The position numbers and the translations under genes are program-made. The notes below the pieces were generated by a model that ran no database searches, was not told the DNA's origin, and saw only the letters and a program-made list of their open reading frames with translations. From the NCBI GenBank assembly GCA_023260375.1, contig JALQVK010000008.1:1-10277 (forward strand): 10,277 bases of DNA, given 5' to 3'. Below, in pieces: positions 1-8,345 of the stretch. The DNA comes from Rhodoluna sp. (GTDB lineage Bacteria; Actinomycetota; Actinomycetes; Actinomycetales; Microbacteriaceae). Positions within the stretch are counted from its first letter, which is position 1. Each line of letters starts with the position of its first letter.

Positions 1-422
1 CCATTGAAAGCCTTTGGCTCTGTCCAAGAATCTTTGCCACCACAATTTGGACAGGCGATGTCGGCCATGCTCGAAGGCACACGACCCTTCTTCTCTTCAA
101 AGGCCTCTTCAAGGTGGTCCTGACGGAAACGCTTGTGACAGCTGGTGCACTCGATGAGCGGGTCAGAGAATTCGCGAACGTGACCAGAAGCCTCCCAAAC
201 CTTGCGAGGAAGAATTACCGAGGAGTCCAGACCGACGATATCGTCACGGCTCTGAACCATCGTGCGCCACCACTGCTTTTTGATGTTCTCTTTGAGTTCA
301 ACACCGAGTGGTCCGTAGTCCCAGGCTGAACGGCTTCCACCGTAAATCTCTCCAGCTTGAAAAACAAAACCGCGACGCTTTGCGAGGGAAATTACCGAAT
401 CTAGACGGTTTGGGGTAGCCAC
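1..422 (-). CDS. glyQS: Glycine--tRNA ligase, N-terminal part (gene runs off window start)
   Basis: Single-chain (alpha2) class II glycyl-tRNA synthetase, which charges tRNA-Gly with glycine in the cytoplasm. The first 140 residues are present and the rest lies beyond position 1. Family landmarks are LAKRRGF (residues 13-19), GEIYGG (24-29), AWDYGPLG (33-40), the helix ending QWW (50-52) and [11 protein letters not shown] (71-81), followed by RFRQDHL (98-104). Two CxxC pairs, C92/C95 and C124/C127, form an apparent zinc ribbon; as I recall it, the mycobacterial enzyme lacks these cysteines. The start is GTG at 422-420, chosen because GGAG sits 5 nt upstream and the homology begins right after it; an ATG at 433 is out of frame. 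It is separated from uppS by 62 bp and may have its own promoter. The identification is secure. Confidence 0.95.
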   Translation of the reverse strand, partial: MATPNRLDSVISLAKRRGFVFQAGEIYGGSRSAWDYGPLGVELKENIKKQWWRTMVQSRDDIVGLDSSVILPRKVWEASGHVREFSDPLIECTSCHKRFRQDHLEEAFEEKKGRVPSSMADIACPNCGGKDSWTEPKAFN

Positions 423-427
423 TTGAA

Positions 428-431
428 CTCC
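428..431 (-). promoter_or_regulatory. Ribosome binding site deciding the glyQS GTG start
   Basis: GGAG on the minus strand lies 5 nt before the GTG at 422-420. It supports that GTG over the ATG at 433-431, which opens another frame that stops after 10 codons. Confidence 0.7.
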
Positions 432-481
432 ATGTTTCTATCGGTCTACTGGATGTAAACCAATGTGTGTGCGAAGTCTCA

Positions 482-487
482 ATTCTA
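482..487 (-). promoter_or_regulatory. Candidate -10 element for glyQS (weak)
   Basis: TAGAAT on the minus strand fits the actinobacterial TANNNT -10 pattern and overlaps the uppS stop codon. It would give a glyQS 5' leader of roughly 50 nt. No convincing -35 hexamer is seen at 16-19 nt upstream, and no rho-independent terminator separates uppS from glyQS, so read-through from uppS is equally possible. The rest of the 62-bp gap (423-484) shows nothing else that I can name. Confidence 0.25.
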
Positions 488-1234
488 CTTAGAAGCAGGA
501 CCTTTTGGGCTGTCTACTGCTTTACCAAATCGACGTGATCGATTGCCAAATTCATCTATTGCCTGCCACAAGTGCTCGCGTCGGAAATCCGGCCAAAGGG
601 TTTCGTCGAATGCGAATTCTGCATACGCCGACTGCCAAAGTAGAAAGTTTGAGGTGCGCTGTTCACCAGAAGAACGCAAGAAAAGGTCTACATCTGGAAG
701 CTCAGGGGTTTGCAAGTACTTCTGAACGGTTTTCTCGGTGATACTGCCTGCACGTAGTTTTCCGCTGGCAACATCTTCAGTCATCTGGTTCATGGCATCG
801 ACTATTTCAATTCGACCGCCGTAATTCACACACATCGTCAAGGTCAGAGTCTTATTCTTGGCAGTTAGTTTCTCGGCGTCCTGAAGTTCCTGGATGACAC
901 TCGCCCACAACTTTGGACGTCTCCCGGCCCAGCGAATCCGGACTCCCCAACCATTCAGCGTATCGCGGCGTCGTTGCAAAACTTCCCTGTTGAAACCCAT
1001 GAGGAATCGAACTTCTTCAGGAGAACGCTTCCAGTTCTCAGTCGAGAAGGCATAGACGGTCAGGTATTTAACCCCAGCCTGAATTGCACCTTCAACCACA
1101 TCGAGCAGAGCAGCCTCTCCAGCCTTGTGGCCCTCGACTCGGGTTAGCCCTCGTTCATTGGCCCAGCGACCGTTTCCATCCATGACGATGGCGACGTGCG
1201 TTGGCACTTTGCTGAATTTAGGAACGTTCGACAT
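485..1234 (-). CDS. uppS: Isoprenyl transferase (cis-prenyl diphosphate synthase, UppS family)
   Basis: A cis-prenyltransferase of 249 residues, the usual length, that condenses isopentenyl diphosphate units into the long polyprenyl diphosphate carrier used for peptidoglycan and wall glycan synthesis. [13 protein letters not shown] (13-25) carries the catalytic Asp19. GHKAG (35-39), FSTENWKR (63-70) and the C-terminal [10 protein letters not shown] (187-196) followed by AYAEF (203-207) and LWPDF (213-217) are signature blocks. Gln192, where E. coli has His, is as I recall normal in the mycobacterial enzyme. The ATG at 1234 has no clear Shine-Dalgarno and an in-frame stop four codons upstream. 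The start lies 17 nt inside recO, so translation is probably coupled to it. Chain length (C50 or C55, or a short-chain Z-FPP synthase) cannot be read from the sequence; the recO neighbour matches mycobacterial Rv2361c, the long-chain enzyme. Confidence 0.95.
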   Translation of the reverse strand: MSNVPKFSKVPTHVAIVMDGNGRWANERGLTRVEGHKAGEAALLDVVEGAIQAGVKYLTVYAFSTENWKRSPEEVRFLMGFNREVLQRRRDTLNGWGVRIRWAGRRPKLWASVIQELQDAEKLTAKNKTLTLTMCVNYGGRIEIVDAMNQMTEDVASGKLRAGSITEKTVQKYLQTPELPDVDLFLRSSGEQRTSNFLLWQSAYAEFAFDETLWPDFRREHLWQAIDEFGNRSRRFGKAVDSPKGPASK

Positions 1235-1943
1235 GTTGTAGTGATTTTAGTCCGCGTTCGATGTGCCATTGCGAATATGCTGCAACAACTCCAGATACGG
1301 AAGCCCTGGTTGATTCATCGGTTTGGTCGGCGAAGTCCCAGTCGCCTGCTAAAAGCGCACCGAGCAGTCTCGCGCTGGCCTCATTCAATTTGACCGAACC
1401 CGCAATCCGGCAATCGCCGCAAACCATTCCACCGGCCTGCAGCACGAAATCTTGGTGAAGTCCTGGCTTTCCACATCGTGCGCAGTCGGTGAAGTTCGGA
1501 GCCCAACCAGCAACCGATAACGCTCGCAAAAGGTATGAATCCAAAATCAGGCTCGAATCGTGATCCTTGTTTGCCAAGGCACGCAAGCCACCCACCAAGA
1601 GCAGATATTGCTGGGGTGAAGTTTCGCCGCCGGCGAGTTTTTCCGCGGTTTCGACCATTACCGTCGCCGAGGTGTAAGCCGGATAGTCTTCGATGATTTG
1701 GCCGCCGTAGGCATTCAGAGTTTCGACCTGATTCACGGTGTCGAGGTTTCGACCCTCGTGAAGCTGGATGTCAACGACCATGAACGGCTCAAGTCTCGAA
1801 CCAAACTTCGACGTGGTGCGGCGAACTCCCTTAGCGACCGCTCGAATCAGGCCATGATACCTAGACAACATCGTGACGATGCGATCGGCCTCCCCCAATT
1901 TATGGGTTCGAATGATCACAGCTTCGTCGCGATAGACCGGCAT
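1218..1943 (-). CDS. recO: DNA repair protein RecO
   Basis: RecO acts in RecFOR recombinational repair, binding DNA and SSB and helping load RecA on gapped DNA. The product has 241 residues, typical for the family. The N-terminal OB-fold is recognisable in [20 protein letters not shown] (4-23), followed by a basic [16 protein letters not shown] stretch (38-53). The C-terminal half carries a zinc-binding pair, C154/C157 (CARC) and C175/C178 (CGDC). The ATG at 1943 is 2 nt after the leuA stop and has no strong Shine-Dalgarno, so it likely depends on translation from leuA. The 3' end overlaps uppS by 17 nt. The recO-uppS pair is conserved in actinobacteria; having leuA directly upstream puts this repair gene downstream of any leucine-dependent control of the leuA transcript. 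Confidence 0.93.
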   Translation of the reverse strand: MPVYRDEAVIIRTHKLGEADRIVTMLSRYHGLIRAVAKGVRRTTSKFGSRLEPFMVVDIQLHEGRNLDTVNQVETLNAYGGQIIEDYPAYTSATVMVETAEKLAGGETSPQQYLLLVGGLRALANKDHDSSLILDSYLLRALSVAGWAPNFTDCARCGKPGLHQDFVLQAGGMVCGDCRIAGSVKLNEASARLLGALLAGDWDFADQTDESTRASVSGVVAAYSQWHIERGLKSLQHVERS

Positions 1944-1945
1944 CT

Positions 1946-3706
<1,761 letters not shown>

Positions 3707-3728
3707 TTATCTAGCTGCAAGCGAAACT

Positions 3729-3765
3729 CCGCGACTAAGGATGGCTAGGTTAAGCCTCGTCGCGG
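3729..3765 (-). promoter_or_regulatory. Probable attenuator stem-loop in the leuA leader
   Basis: On the minus strand CCGCGAC (3765-3759) and GTCGCGG (3735-3729) form a perfect 7-bp GC-rich stem. Inside it a second short stem, GGCT/AGCC, can form around TAACCT. A competing pairing exists between CTAGC (3748-3744) and GCTAG (3715-3711). The 5' arm overlaps codons 9-11 of the leader peptide, immediately after its four leucine codons, so a ribosome stalled there would cover it. No clean U-tract follows, so it is not a textbook rho-independent terminator and the mechanism is unclear. Pairings were found by eye, not by folding. Confidence 0.5.
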
Positions 3766-3791
3766 CTGCTAAGCAGGAGTAGAGCAAACAT
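3750..3791 (-). CDS. leuA leader peptide with four consecutive Leu codons (LeuL-type)
   Basis: A 13-codon reading frame, MFALLLLSSRDEA then TAA, lies in the 143-bp gap between era and leuA, ending 76 bp before the leuA start. Codons 4-7 are CTA, CTC, CTG and CTT, four different leucine codons in a row. That is the hallmark of an amino-acid-sensing attenuation leader for a leucine gene, and leader peptides of this kind are reported for actinobacterial leuA. No Shine-Dalgarno precedes it; instead a TANNNT -10 motif ends 6 nt before the ATG, suggesting a leaderless mRNA that begins at the ATG. A stem-loop follows directly. The peptide probably has no function beyond its translation. The reading frame is certain; the regulatory role is inferred from position, composition and structure. 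Confidence 0.68.
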   Translation of the reverse strand: MFALLLLSSRDEA

Positions 3792-3797
3792 GGTTTT

Positions 3798-3803
3798 AGG
3801 TTA
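3798..3803 (-). promoter_or_regulatory. -10 element of a probable leaderless leuA promoter
   Basis: TAACCT (minus strand) matches TANNNT and is followed by AAAACC and then the leader-peptide ATG. Transcription would start at or within a base of the A of that ATG. The -35 region is poor, with only a GGGTTT-like sequence about 17 nt upstream, inside the end of era. No terminator lies between era and this site, so era read-through could also reach leuA. Confidence 0.5.
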
Positions 3804-3816
3804 GCACCAACTGCGG

Positions 3817-4707
3817 CTAGAAACCCAGACGCCCCAGCGCCTTGGGGTCGCGTTGCCAGTCGGCCGATACTTTCACTCGAAGGCTCAGGAAGACTTTTCG
3901 GCCAAGAAGTTGCTCTATTTCCTTACGAGCCTTTGACCCAACATCCTTTAGTCGCGAGCCGCCCTTACCAATGATGATGCCCTTTTGCGAATCGCGTTCC
4001 ACCCAAACATTGGCGTGGATGTCGTAGAGGTTTCCGCCCTCGCGCTCCCCCATTTCGTCGATGGTTACGGCGATCGAGTGCGGAAGTTCATCGTGGACAC
4101 CTTCCAGAGCCGCCTCACGAACTAGTTCGCAGATACGTTGCTCCATGGACTCGTCGGTGGCGACGTCAATCGGATATAGGGCTGGTGAGATCGGAAGCAT
4201 TTCGATTAGCAGTTCAGCCAATTCAACGACCTGCTCGCCAGAAACTGCGGATACCGGAATGATCGCCTTCCAGTCGCGCAACTCAGAAACCGCTTGAAGC
4301 TGCTGCGCAAGTGCGTCACGCGAAACTGTTTCACTCTTAGTGACAATTGCCACTAACTTGGCACGGCGGTACTTTGACAATTGCTCATTTATAAAACCAT
4401 CGCCAGGACCGATTTTCTCGTTGGCTGGAATGCAAAAGCCAATGACGTCGACATCACCCAGAGTGGTTTCAACAAGGCTATTCAAACGCTCACCAAGCAA
4501 AGTGCGAGGACGGTGCAGCCCTGGAGTGTCGACCAGAATCAACTGCCCGGAATCGCGGTTAGCGATACCGCGAATGGCACGGCGAGTGGTTTGAGGCTTT
4601 GCACTGGTGATGGCAACCTTCTCGCCAACCAACACATTGGTCAGGGTTGACTTCCCAACATTCGGTCTACCGACAAACGATACAAATCCGGATCTAAAAT
4701 CGGTCAT
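3817..4707 (-). CDS. era: GTPase Era
   Basis: Era is a GTPase that binds the 3' end of 16S rRNA and acts in 30S subunit maturation. The 296-residue product has the full two-domain layout. The G domain shows G1 GRPNVGKST (13-21), the G2 region PQTTR (38-42), G3 DTPG (60-63) and G5 SA (153-154). The KH domain carries GIIIGKGG (243-250) and ends with the typical WQRDPKALGRLGF tail. G4, normally NKxD or TKxD, reads TKSE (123-126); the Asp that contacts guanine is replaced by Glu, encoded by GAA. The ATG at 4707 overlaps the upstream stop as ATGA and has GGAG 7 nt before it. It follows ybeY and the CBS-domain protein, a standard actinobacterial order, and shares the 16S maturation theme with ybeY and rsmE. 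Confidence 0.96.
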   Translation of the reverse strand: MTDFRSGFVSFVGRPNVGKSTLTNVLVGEKVAITSAKPQTTRRAIRGIANRDSGQLILVDTPGLHRPRTLLGERLNSLVETTLGDVDVIGFCIPANEKIGPGDGFINEQLSKYRRAKLVAIVTKSETVSRDALAQQLQAVSELRDWKAIIPVSAVSGEQVVELAELLIEMLPISPALYPIDVATDESMEQRICELVREAALEGVHDELPHSIAVTIDEMGEREGGNLYDIHANVWVERDSQKGIIIGKGGSRLKDVGSKARKEIEQLLGRKVFLSLRVKVSADWQRDPKALGRLGF

Positions 4708-5849
4708 TCTTCTTCTCCGAGCGCTAGTACTGCCTGATCGACTTTCACCAAGATGGTGACCAGTCGTTTATCTCTGCCCTCAAAGCGTTCTGCAGTGAAA
4801 GTCAAACCTGAATGGTGAACTTGGTCGCCACCTCGCGGCAAGCGTCCCAAAAGTTTGGTAACCAGCCCGCCCACGCTATCGATGTCATCATCTTCAAGTT
4901 CGAGCCCGATGTGTTCCCCCAACTCAAATAGCGAAGACTTTGCAGAGACACGCAATACATCCTCTGCCAGCTTTTCGATATCTGGACGCTCGCGGTCATA
5001 TTCATCATTGATTTCACCAACCAACTCTTCAATGACGTCTTCCATGGTGACTAGTCCGGCAACCCCACCGTATTCGTCAATGGCAATGGCAACGTGGGTC
5101 GCATTGACCTGCATTTCTTTCAGAAGTTCTTCAACGGGCTTGGAATCAGGGACAAACATCGCCTTTCGTGCCAGACTTCCAGCTGTTTCGCTTTCTAGCT
5201 TTGAAGGGTCGGAGTTAAACGCTCTGGCAACGTCTTTCAGATAAAGAACCCCAACCAAATCGTCGATGCTCTTTCCTCTCACGGGAAGCCTTGAGAAACC
5301 AGAATCCATGAACTTCAGAAGAGCATCTTTGAGAGATTTATCGGCTGCAATGACAACCATATCGATCCTCGGAACCATAATTTCGCGAACGACGGTTTCA
5401 CCAAAGTCTTCAACCGAATCCATGAACTCCTGTTCAAATTCTTCCGGCTCTTCAATTGGCTTCGAGGCTATGGGAGTGAAAACGAGGTCAACCGATTTTA
5501 CGAGTGGTTTCGCAAATTGCGCTAAGCCCTGACCAAACTTTCGGTGACCCAATGATTTTGCTAAGAGCTGTGAGCTAAGGAGCAATAAACCAGTTACTGC
5601 AAGTACGAGGCTGGTCAGCCAGTACCACTTCAGGTTCAACGAACCAAGGCCCTGTGTGATCACAATGCCGAAAGCGCCGACCAATGCAAGGCGCAGAAAG
5701 CCGAGCGATTCGTGTCTTGAGAATTCATTAAGCTCACGTTTCATAGCGGCGGCAAGTATCGACAAAACAATTACCGCAACCGCAATAAAAATTGAAACCC
5801 AGAGCGCAACCGTCAGCAAACTAGTTTTTCTCCGACTCGTAGAATGCAT
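4704..5849 (-). CDS. CBS-domain membrane protein of the CorC/TlyC (CNNM, 'hemolysin') family
   Basis: A membrane protein of about 381 residues of the family linked to magnesium/cobalt transport; the 'hemolysin' name is historical. Three hydrophobic segments (about 12-36, 50-69 and 76-94) make a short, divergent DUF21/CNNM region. Two CBS domains follow: one from REIMVPRIDMV (155-165), and one containing ATHVAIAIDEYGGVAGLVTMEDVIEELVGEI, split here as ATHVAIAIDEYGG (250-262) and VAGLVTMEDV (263-272). The C-terminal CorC/HlyC domain covers about 298-370. The start is uncertain. I chose ATG 5849, with GAGAG 9 nt upstream and a 29-nt overlap with ybeY. TTG 5819, just past the ybeY stop with GGAG 10 nt upstream, is a good alternative, and the frame stays open to an ATG at 5903. 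The end overlaps era as ATGA. Substrate and direction of transport are not visible. Confidence 0.85.
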   Translation of the reverse strand: MHSTSRRKTSLLTVALWVSIFIAVAVIVLSILAAAMKRELNEFSRHESLGFLRLALVGAFGIVITQGLGSLNLKWYWLTSLVLAVTGLLLLSSQLLAKSLGHRKFGQGLAQFAKPLVKSVDLVFTPIASKPIEEPEEFEQEFMDSVEDFGETVVREIMVPRIDMVVIAADKSLKDALLKFMDSGFSRLPVRGKSIDDLVGVLYLKDVARAFNSDPSKLESETAGSLARKAMFVPDSKPVEELLKEMQVNATHVAIAIDEYGGVAGLVTMEDVIEELVGEINDEYDRERPDIEKLAEDVLRVSAKSSLFELGEHIGLELEDDDIDSVGGLVTKLLGRLPRGGDQVHHSGLTFTAERFEGRDKRLVTILVKVDQAVLALGEEE

Positions 5850-6279
5850 CGAGAATTTCTCTCTGCAAGCCAAACATTTCCTTTTCTTCGTCCGGCTCAG
5901 CATGGTCGAAGCCGAGCAGGTGAAGGATTCCGTGAGTCGTCAAAAGAAGAATTTCATTTATGGTTTCATGACCGGCGGCAAGCGCTTGAGTGGCAGCCAC
6001 CTGAGGGCAAACCACGATGTCCCCCAAAAGACCCGGACCACTAATCTCGGTTTCGTTGCCAGGTCGGAGCTCATCCATTGGGAACGAGAGAACGTCGGTT
6101 GGGCCTGGCTCATCCATCCATTGAACATGCAAAGTGGTCATGGCATCTTCGTTCACAAACTGAATAGCAAGCTCAGCATCTGGGTGGATTCGAAGTTGAT
6201 CTAGGGCAAAACTAGCCAGTGCTAATACCCGAGCTTCGTCGACCTTTTGGTCGGATTCATTGTTGATCTCAATGGTCAT
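5821..6279 (-). CDS. ybeY: Endoribonuclease YbeY (rRNA maturation factor)
   Basis: YbeY is a zinc-dependent RNase required for 16S rRNA 3'-end processing and ribosome quality control. The 152-residue product carries the diagnostic metal site HGILHLLGFDH (116-126), with zinc ligands His116, His120 and His126. The upstream family blocks MDEPGPTDVLSFPMDE (55-70) and GLLGDIVVCPQVA (83-95) are also present. The ATG at 6279 overlaps the phoH stop as ATGA and has AAAGG about 9 nt upstream, so it is translated in tight coupling with phoH. The phoH-ybeY-CorC-era run is one of the most conserved orders in bacteria and links this gene functionally to era. Nothing in the sequence is unusual. Confidence 0.96.
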   Translation of the reverse strand: MTIEINNESDQKVDEARVLALASFALDQLRIHPDAELAIQFVNEDAMTTLHVQWMDEPGPTDVLSFPMDELRPGNETEISGPGLLGDIVVCPQVAATQALAAGHETINEILLLTTHGILHLLGFDHAEPDEEKEMFGLQREILDAFYESEKN

Positions 6280-7262
6280 TTCTTCGAACCTTTCAAGGCC
6301 TGCTTCACTTCAAACTTGCCATAGGCGTCAACGATTTTGGCAACAAGGTTGTGACGGACCACATCTTCCGAAGACAACTCAGCAAAATGCATGTCGTCTA
6401 CGTCCTTTAGAGCTTCACGGGCAGTCTTCAACCCGGACATTCCACCTGGAAGGTCAACCTGAGTCGAGTCCCCGGTAACCACCATCTTGGAATTGAAGCC
6501 AAGACGGGTCAGGAACATCTTCATCTGTTCAGGTGTGGTGTTCTGTGCTTCGTCCAAGATAACGAAAGCATCGTTCAGGGTTCGTCCGCGCATATAGGCA
6601 AGCGGAGCAACTTCGATGGTTCCTGAAGTCATTAGTTTTGGAATGGTTTCCGGGTCAAGCATTTCGTGCAGAGCATCGAAAAGTGGTCGAAGGTACGGAT
6701 CTATCTTGTCGTTCAGGGTTCCTGGCAAGAAACCCAGACGCTCGCCAGCCTCAACTGCAGGACGGGTGAGAATTATGCGACTGATCTCCTTGCGTTGAAG
6801 TGCCTGAACCGCCTTAGCCATCGCTAGGTAGGTTTTACCAGTTCCAGCAGGACCTATCCCGAAGACAATGGTGTTGTTATCGATAGCGTCAACGTAAGCC
6901 TTCTGACCAATAGTCTTTGGGCGAATCGACTTGCCTTTGGAGCTCAAAATGCTCTGGCTTAGAACTTCAGCGGGCCGCGCGCCTTGGTTTGCCGCAACCA
7001 TACTGGTTGACCGGCGAATATCTTCAGAACCGAGACGAAAACCGGTTGCTGCCAAACCAGTTAACTGGTCGATGATTCGTTTGGCCGATTCACAGTCCGC
7101 TGCCTTACCGCGCAAAGTGATTTGCGAACCCCGCGCGGTTGCCTCGAGGCCTGGGAATTGGATCTCCAACTCTTTGAGCAGAACATCGTTCGGGCCGAAA
7201 ATTTCAGCAACAGAAGTGTTTTCGATTACTAATTCAAAATCGCTTGCTGGTTGAGAAGTCAT
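6276..7262 (-). CDS. phoH: PhoH-family ATPase (YbeZ/PhoH-like)
   Basis: A cytoplasmic P-loop NTPase of the PhoH/YbeZ family, 328 residues, the usual length. The N-terminal region (about 10-75) has a KH-like pattern with GLEATARGSQITLRG (38-52), consistent with RNA binding. The ATPase domain has Walker A GPAGTGKT (137-144), LTRPAVEAGERLGFLPG (165-181), Walker B VILDEAQN (234-241) and the sensor-like MVVTGDSTQVDLP (260-272). YbeZ partners YbeY in E. coli, and the ATGA overlap with ybeY supports a joint role in RNA metabolism. The gene begins at the base after the HIT-gene stop (TAGATG), with AAAGG 5 nt before the start. The name comes from phosphate-starvation induction in E. coli; nothing here shows phosphate control. 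Confidence 0.95.
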   Translation of the reverse strand: MTSQPASDFELVIENTSVAEIFGPNDVLLKELEIQFPGLEATARGSQITLRGKAADCESAKRIIDQLTGLAATGFRLGSEDIRRSTSMVAANQGARPAEVLSQSILSSKGKSIRPKTIGQKAYVDAIDNNTIVFGIGPAGTGKTYLAMAKAVQALQRKEISRIILTRPAVEAGERLGFLPGTLNDKIDPYLRPLFDALHEMLDPETIPKLMTSGTIEVAPLAYMRGRTLNDAFVILDEAQNTTPEQMKMFLTRLGFNSKMVVTGDSTQVDLPGGMSGLKTAREALKDVDDMHFAELSSEDVVRHNLVAKIVDAYGKFEVKQALKGSKK

Positions 7263-7589
7263 CTAGGCCTTTGGAGTCCTGCTGGTTATGTGACCGTGAG
7301 CATGAAATACGGTTTGTCCCGCTTCGGCACCGGTGTTGAACTGAAAACGGAATGAACCTTCCGAGAGTTCGGAGGCCACCTTCGTTCCCAGACGCATGAC
7401 GTCTAATAAAACTTCCTCATTTCGAGCTGTTAGATCAGCGACATCGGTGAAGTGTTCACGCGGAACAATTAGAACGTGAATCGGCTGCGCTGGATTGATG
7501 TCATTGAAGGCGATGGCATGCTCAGATTCGGATACCAACTTCGACGGAATCTCTCCCGCTACAATCTTGCAAAAAACGCACTCACTCAT
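7263..7589 (-). CDS. HIT-family (HinT-like) nucleotide hydrolase
   Basis: A small histidine-triad protein of 108 residues. HIT proteins bind purine nucleotides and hydrolyse phosphoramidates such as AMP-NH2 or AMP-lysine. CVFCKIVAGEIPSKLV (4-19) is a strong HinT N-terminus with a CxxC pair (C4, C7) that, with a His such as His46 in PREHF, may bind zinc. The catalytic triad reads HAHGHI (His96, His98, His100), and NTGAEAGQTVFH precedes it. After the triad the protein ends quickly with TSRTPKA, lacking the longer Gly/Trp tail of many HinT proteins. It lies 9 nt after rsmE and abuts phoH. There is no good ribosome site before the ATG, but a TANNNT motif 6 nt upstream suggests a leaderless transcript. 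The cellular substrate cannot be told. Confidence 0.92.
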   Translation of the reverse strand: MSECVFCKIVAGEIPSKLVSESEHAIAFNDINPAQPIHVLIVPREHFTDVADLTARNEEVLLDVMRLGTKVASELSEGSFRFQFNTGAEAGQTVFHAHGHITSRTPKA

Positions 7590-7595
7590 GGTTTT

Positions 7596-7601
7596 AGTCT
7601 A
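7596..7601 (-). promoter_or_regulatory. Candidate leaderless -10 element for the HIT-phoH-ybeY part of the cluster
   Basis: TAGACT on the minus strand fits TANNNT and is followed by AAAACC and then the ATG of the HIT gene. It overlaps the rsmE stop codon. The 11 bases CTAAAACCATG are identical to those at the leuA leader-peptide start. No -35 box is evident (GTGGCC at 17-nt spacing). This would add an internal promoter to a run that otherwise looks like one operon. Confidence 0.4.
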
Positions 7602-8345
7602 TTCCGCACTATCCCAGAGGCCACTTGAGCCGACTAGGTACGAAATAGCTGCGAGTCCGGCAGTGGAAGTGCGAAGAATGCCGGAACCTAGGTGAACTCG
7701 CCTAGCTCCAGCCGATTCGAGCTCTTTCAGTTCGTGGTCGTCGATGCCGCCTTCCGGTCCGACCACAATAGCGATCCTTCCGCCAAGTGCACTCAAACTC
7801 GTCAAAGCGGTTTTCGACGTTGGATCCAAAACCAAAACAGCGTCGAATTCATGTGCCAGCTTTGTGAGTTCTTTAGTTGAAACCACGGAGCGAACAGTTG
7901 GCTCCCAAACTCGAAGTGATTGCTTGGCAGCCTCGGTTGCAATGGTCTGCCAACGAGCCTGACCCTTTTCTGCCCTAGGTCCTTCCCAGCGCGAAATAGA
8001 CCGCGTGGCTTGCCATGGAATAACTGTCAGTGCGCCGAGTTCTGTAGCAGCCTGAACTGCTAGTTCATCTCGGTCACCCTTGGCAAGAGCTTGAACCAAG
8101 GTCAATTGAAGCTTTGGAAGGGATTCGGTCAAAGTTTCCGAAACCGAAACCACCAAGTTGGCTCCATCGACTTTCGAAACAGTTCCAATTACACGGAAGC
8201 CTTTGCCGTTAGTTAGTTGAATCGACTCTCCTGCTCGCATGCGACGAACCACTGCGGCATGCTTACCTTCCGGACCATCCAGCACAAACTCGGAGCCAGA
8301 CTTTAGCGAAGTTACATTCTCGGCAAAAAATAGTGGCGCAACCAT
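7599..8345 (-). CDS. rsmE: 16S rRNA (uracil(1498)-N3)-methyltransferase
   Basis: RsmE methylates N3 of U1498 in 16S rRNA, near the decoding site of the assembled 30S subunit, using S-adenosylmethionine. The 248-residue protein has the N-terminal PUA-like part (about 1-70) with HAAVVRRMRAGE (29-40). The C-terminal SPOUT trefoil-knot domain has KGDRDELAVQAATELG (89-104), PWQATRSISRW (110-120), EAAKQSLR (138-145), VVGPEGGIDDHEL (194-206) and LGSGILRTSTAG (219-230). The ATG at 8345 shares one base with the dnaJ stop (TAATG), so translation is very likely coupled. dnaJ2-rsmE adjacency is standard in actinobacteria. The reaction follows from the family; all main motifs are intact. Confidence 0.95.
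   Translation of the reverse strand: MVAPLFFAENVTSLKSGSEFVLDGPEGKHAAVVRRMRAGESIQLTNGKGFRVIGTVSKVDGANLVVSVSETLTESLPKLQLTLVQALAKGDRDELAVQAATELGALTVIPWQATRSISRWEGPRAEKGQARWQTIATEAAKQSLRVWEPTVRSVVSTKELTKLAHEFDAVLVLDPTSKTALTSLSALGGRIAIVVGPEGGIDDHELKELESAGARRVHLGSGILRTSTAGLAAISYLVGSSGLWDSAE

Noticed and set aside
400..433. A 10-codon frame starting ATG at 433 that overlaps the glyQS start
   Set aside because: It has no amino-acid bias suggesting attenuation, and the GGAG inside it is better explained as the glyQS ribosome site.
571..600. Gln192 in UppS where E. coli has His, considered as a missing active-site residue
   Set aside because: The same GEQRTSN sequence is, as I recall, normal in the actinobacterial long-chain enzymes.
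465..741. Plus-strand reading frames over uppS (and similar ones over era, the CorC/CNNM gene, ybeY, phoH, rsmE and dnaJ)
   Set aside because: They lie antisense to strongly conserved proteins, have low-complexity or unlike-family translations, and show no ribosome sites or family motifs.
3711..3765. Classical rho-independent terminator in the leuA leader
   Set aside because: The GC-rich stem is present, but what follows is AGTTTCGC rather than a U-tract, so it is reported only as an attenuator-like stem.
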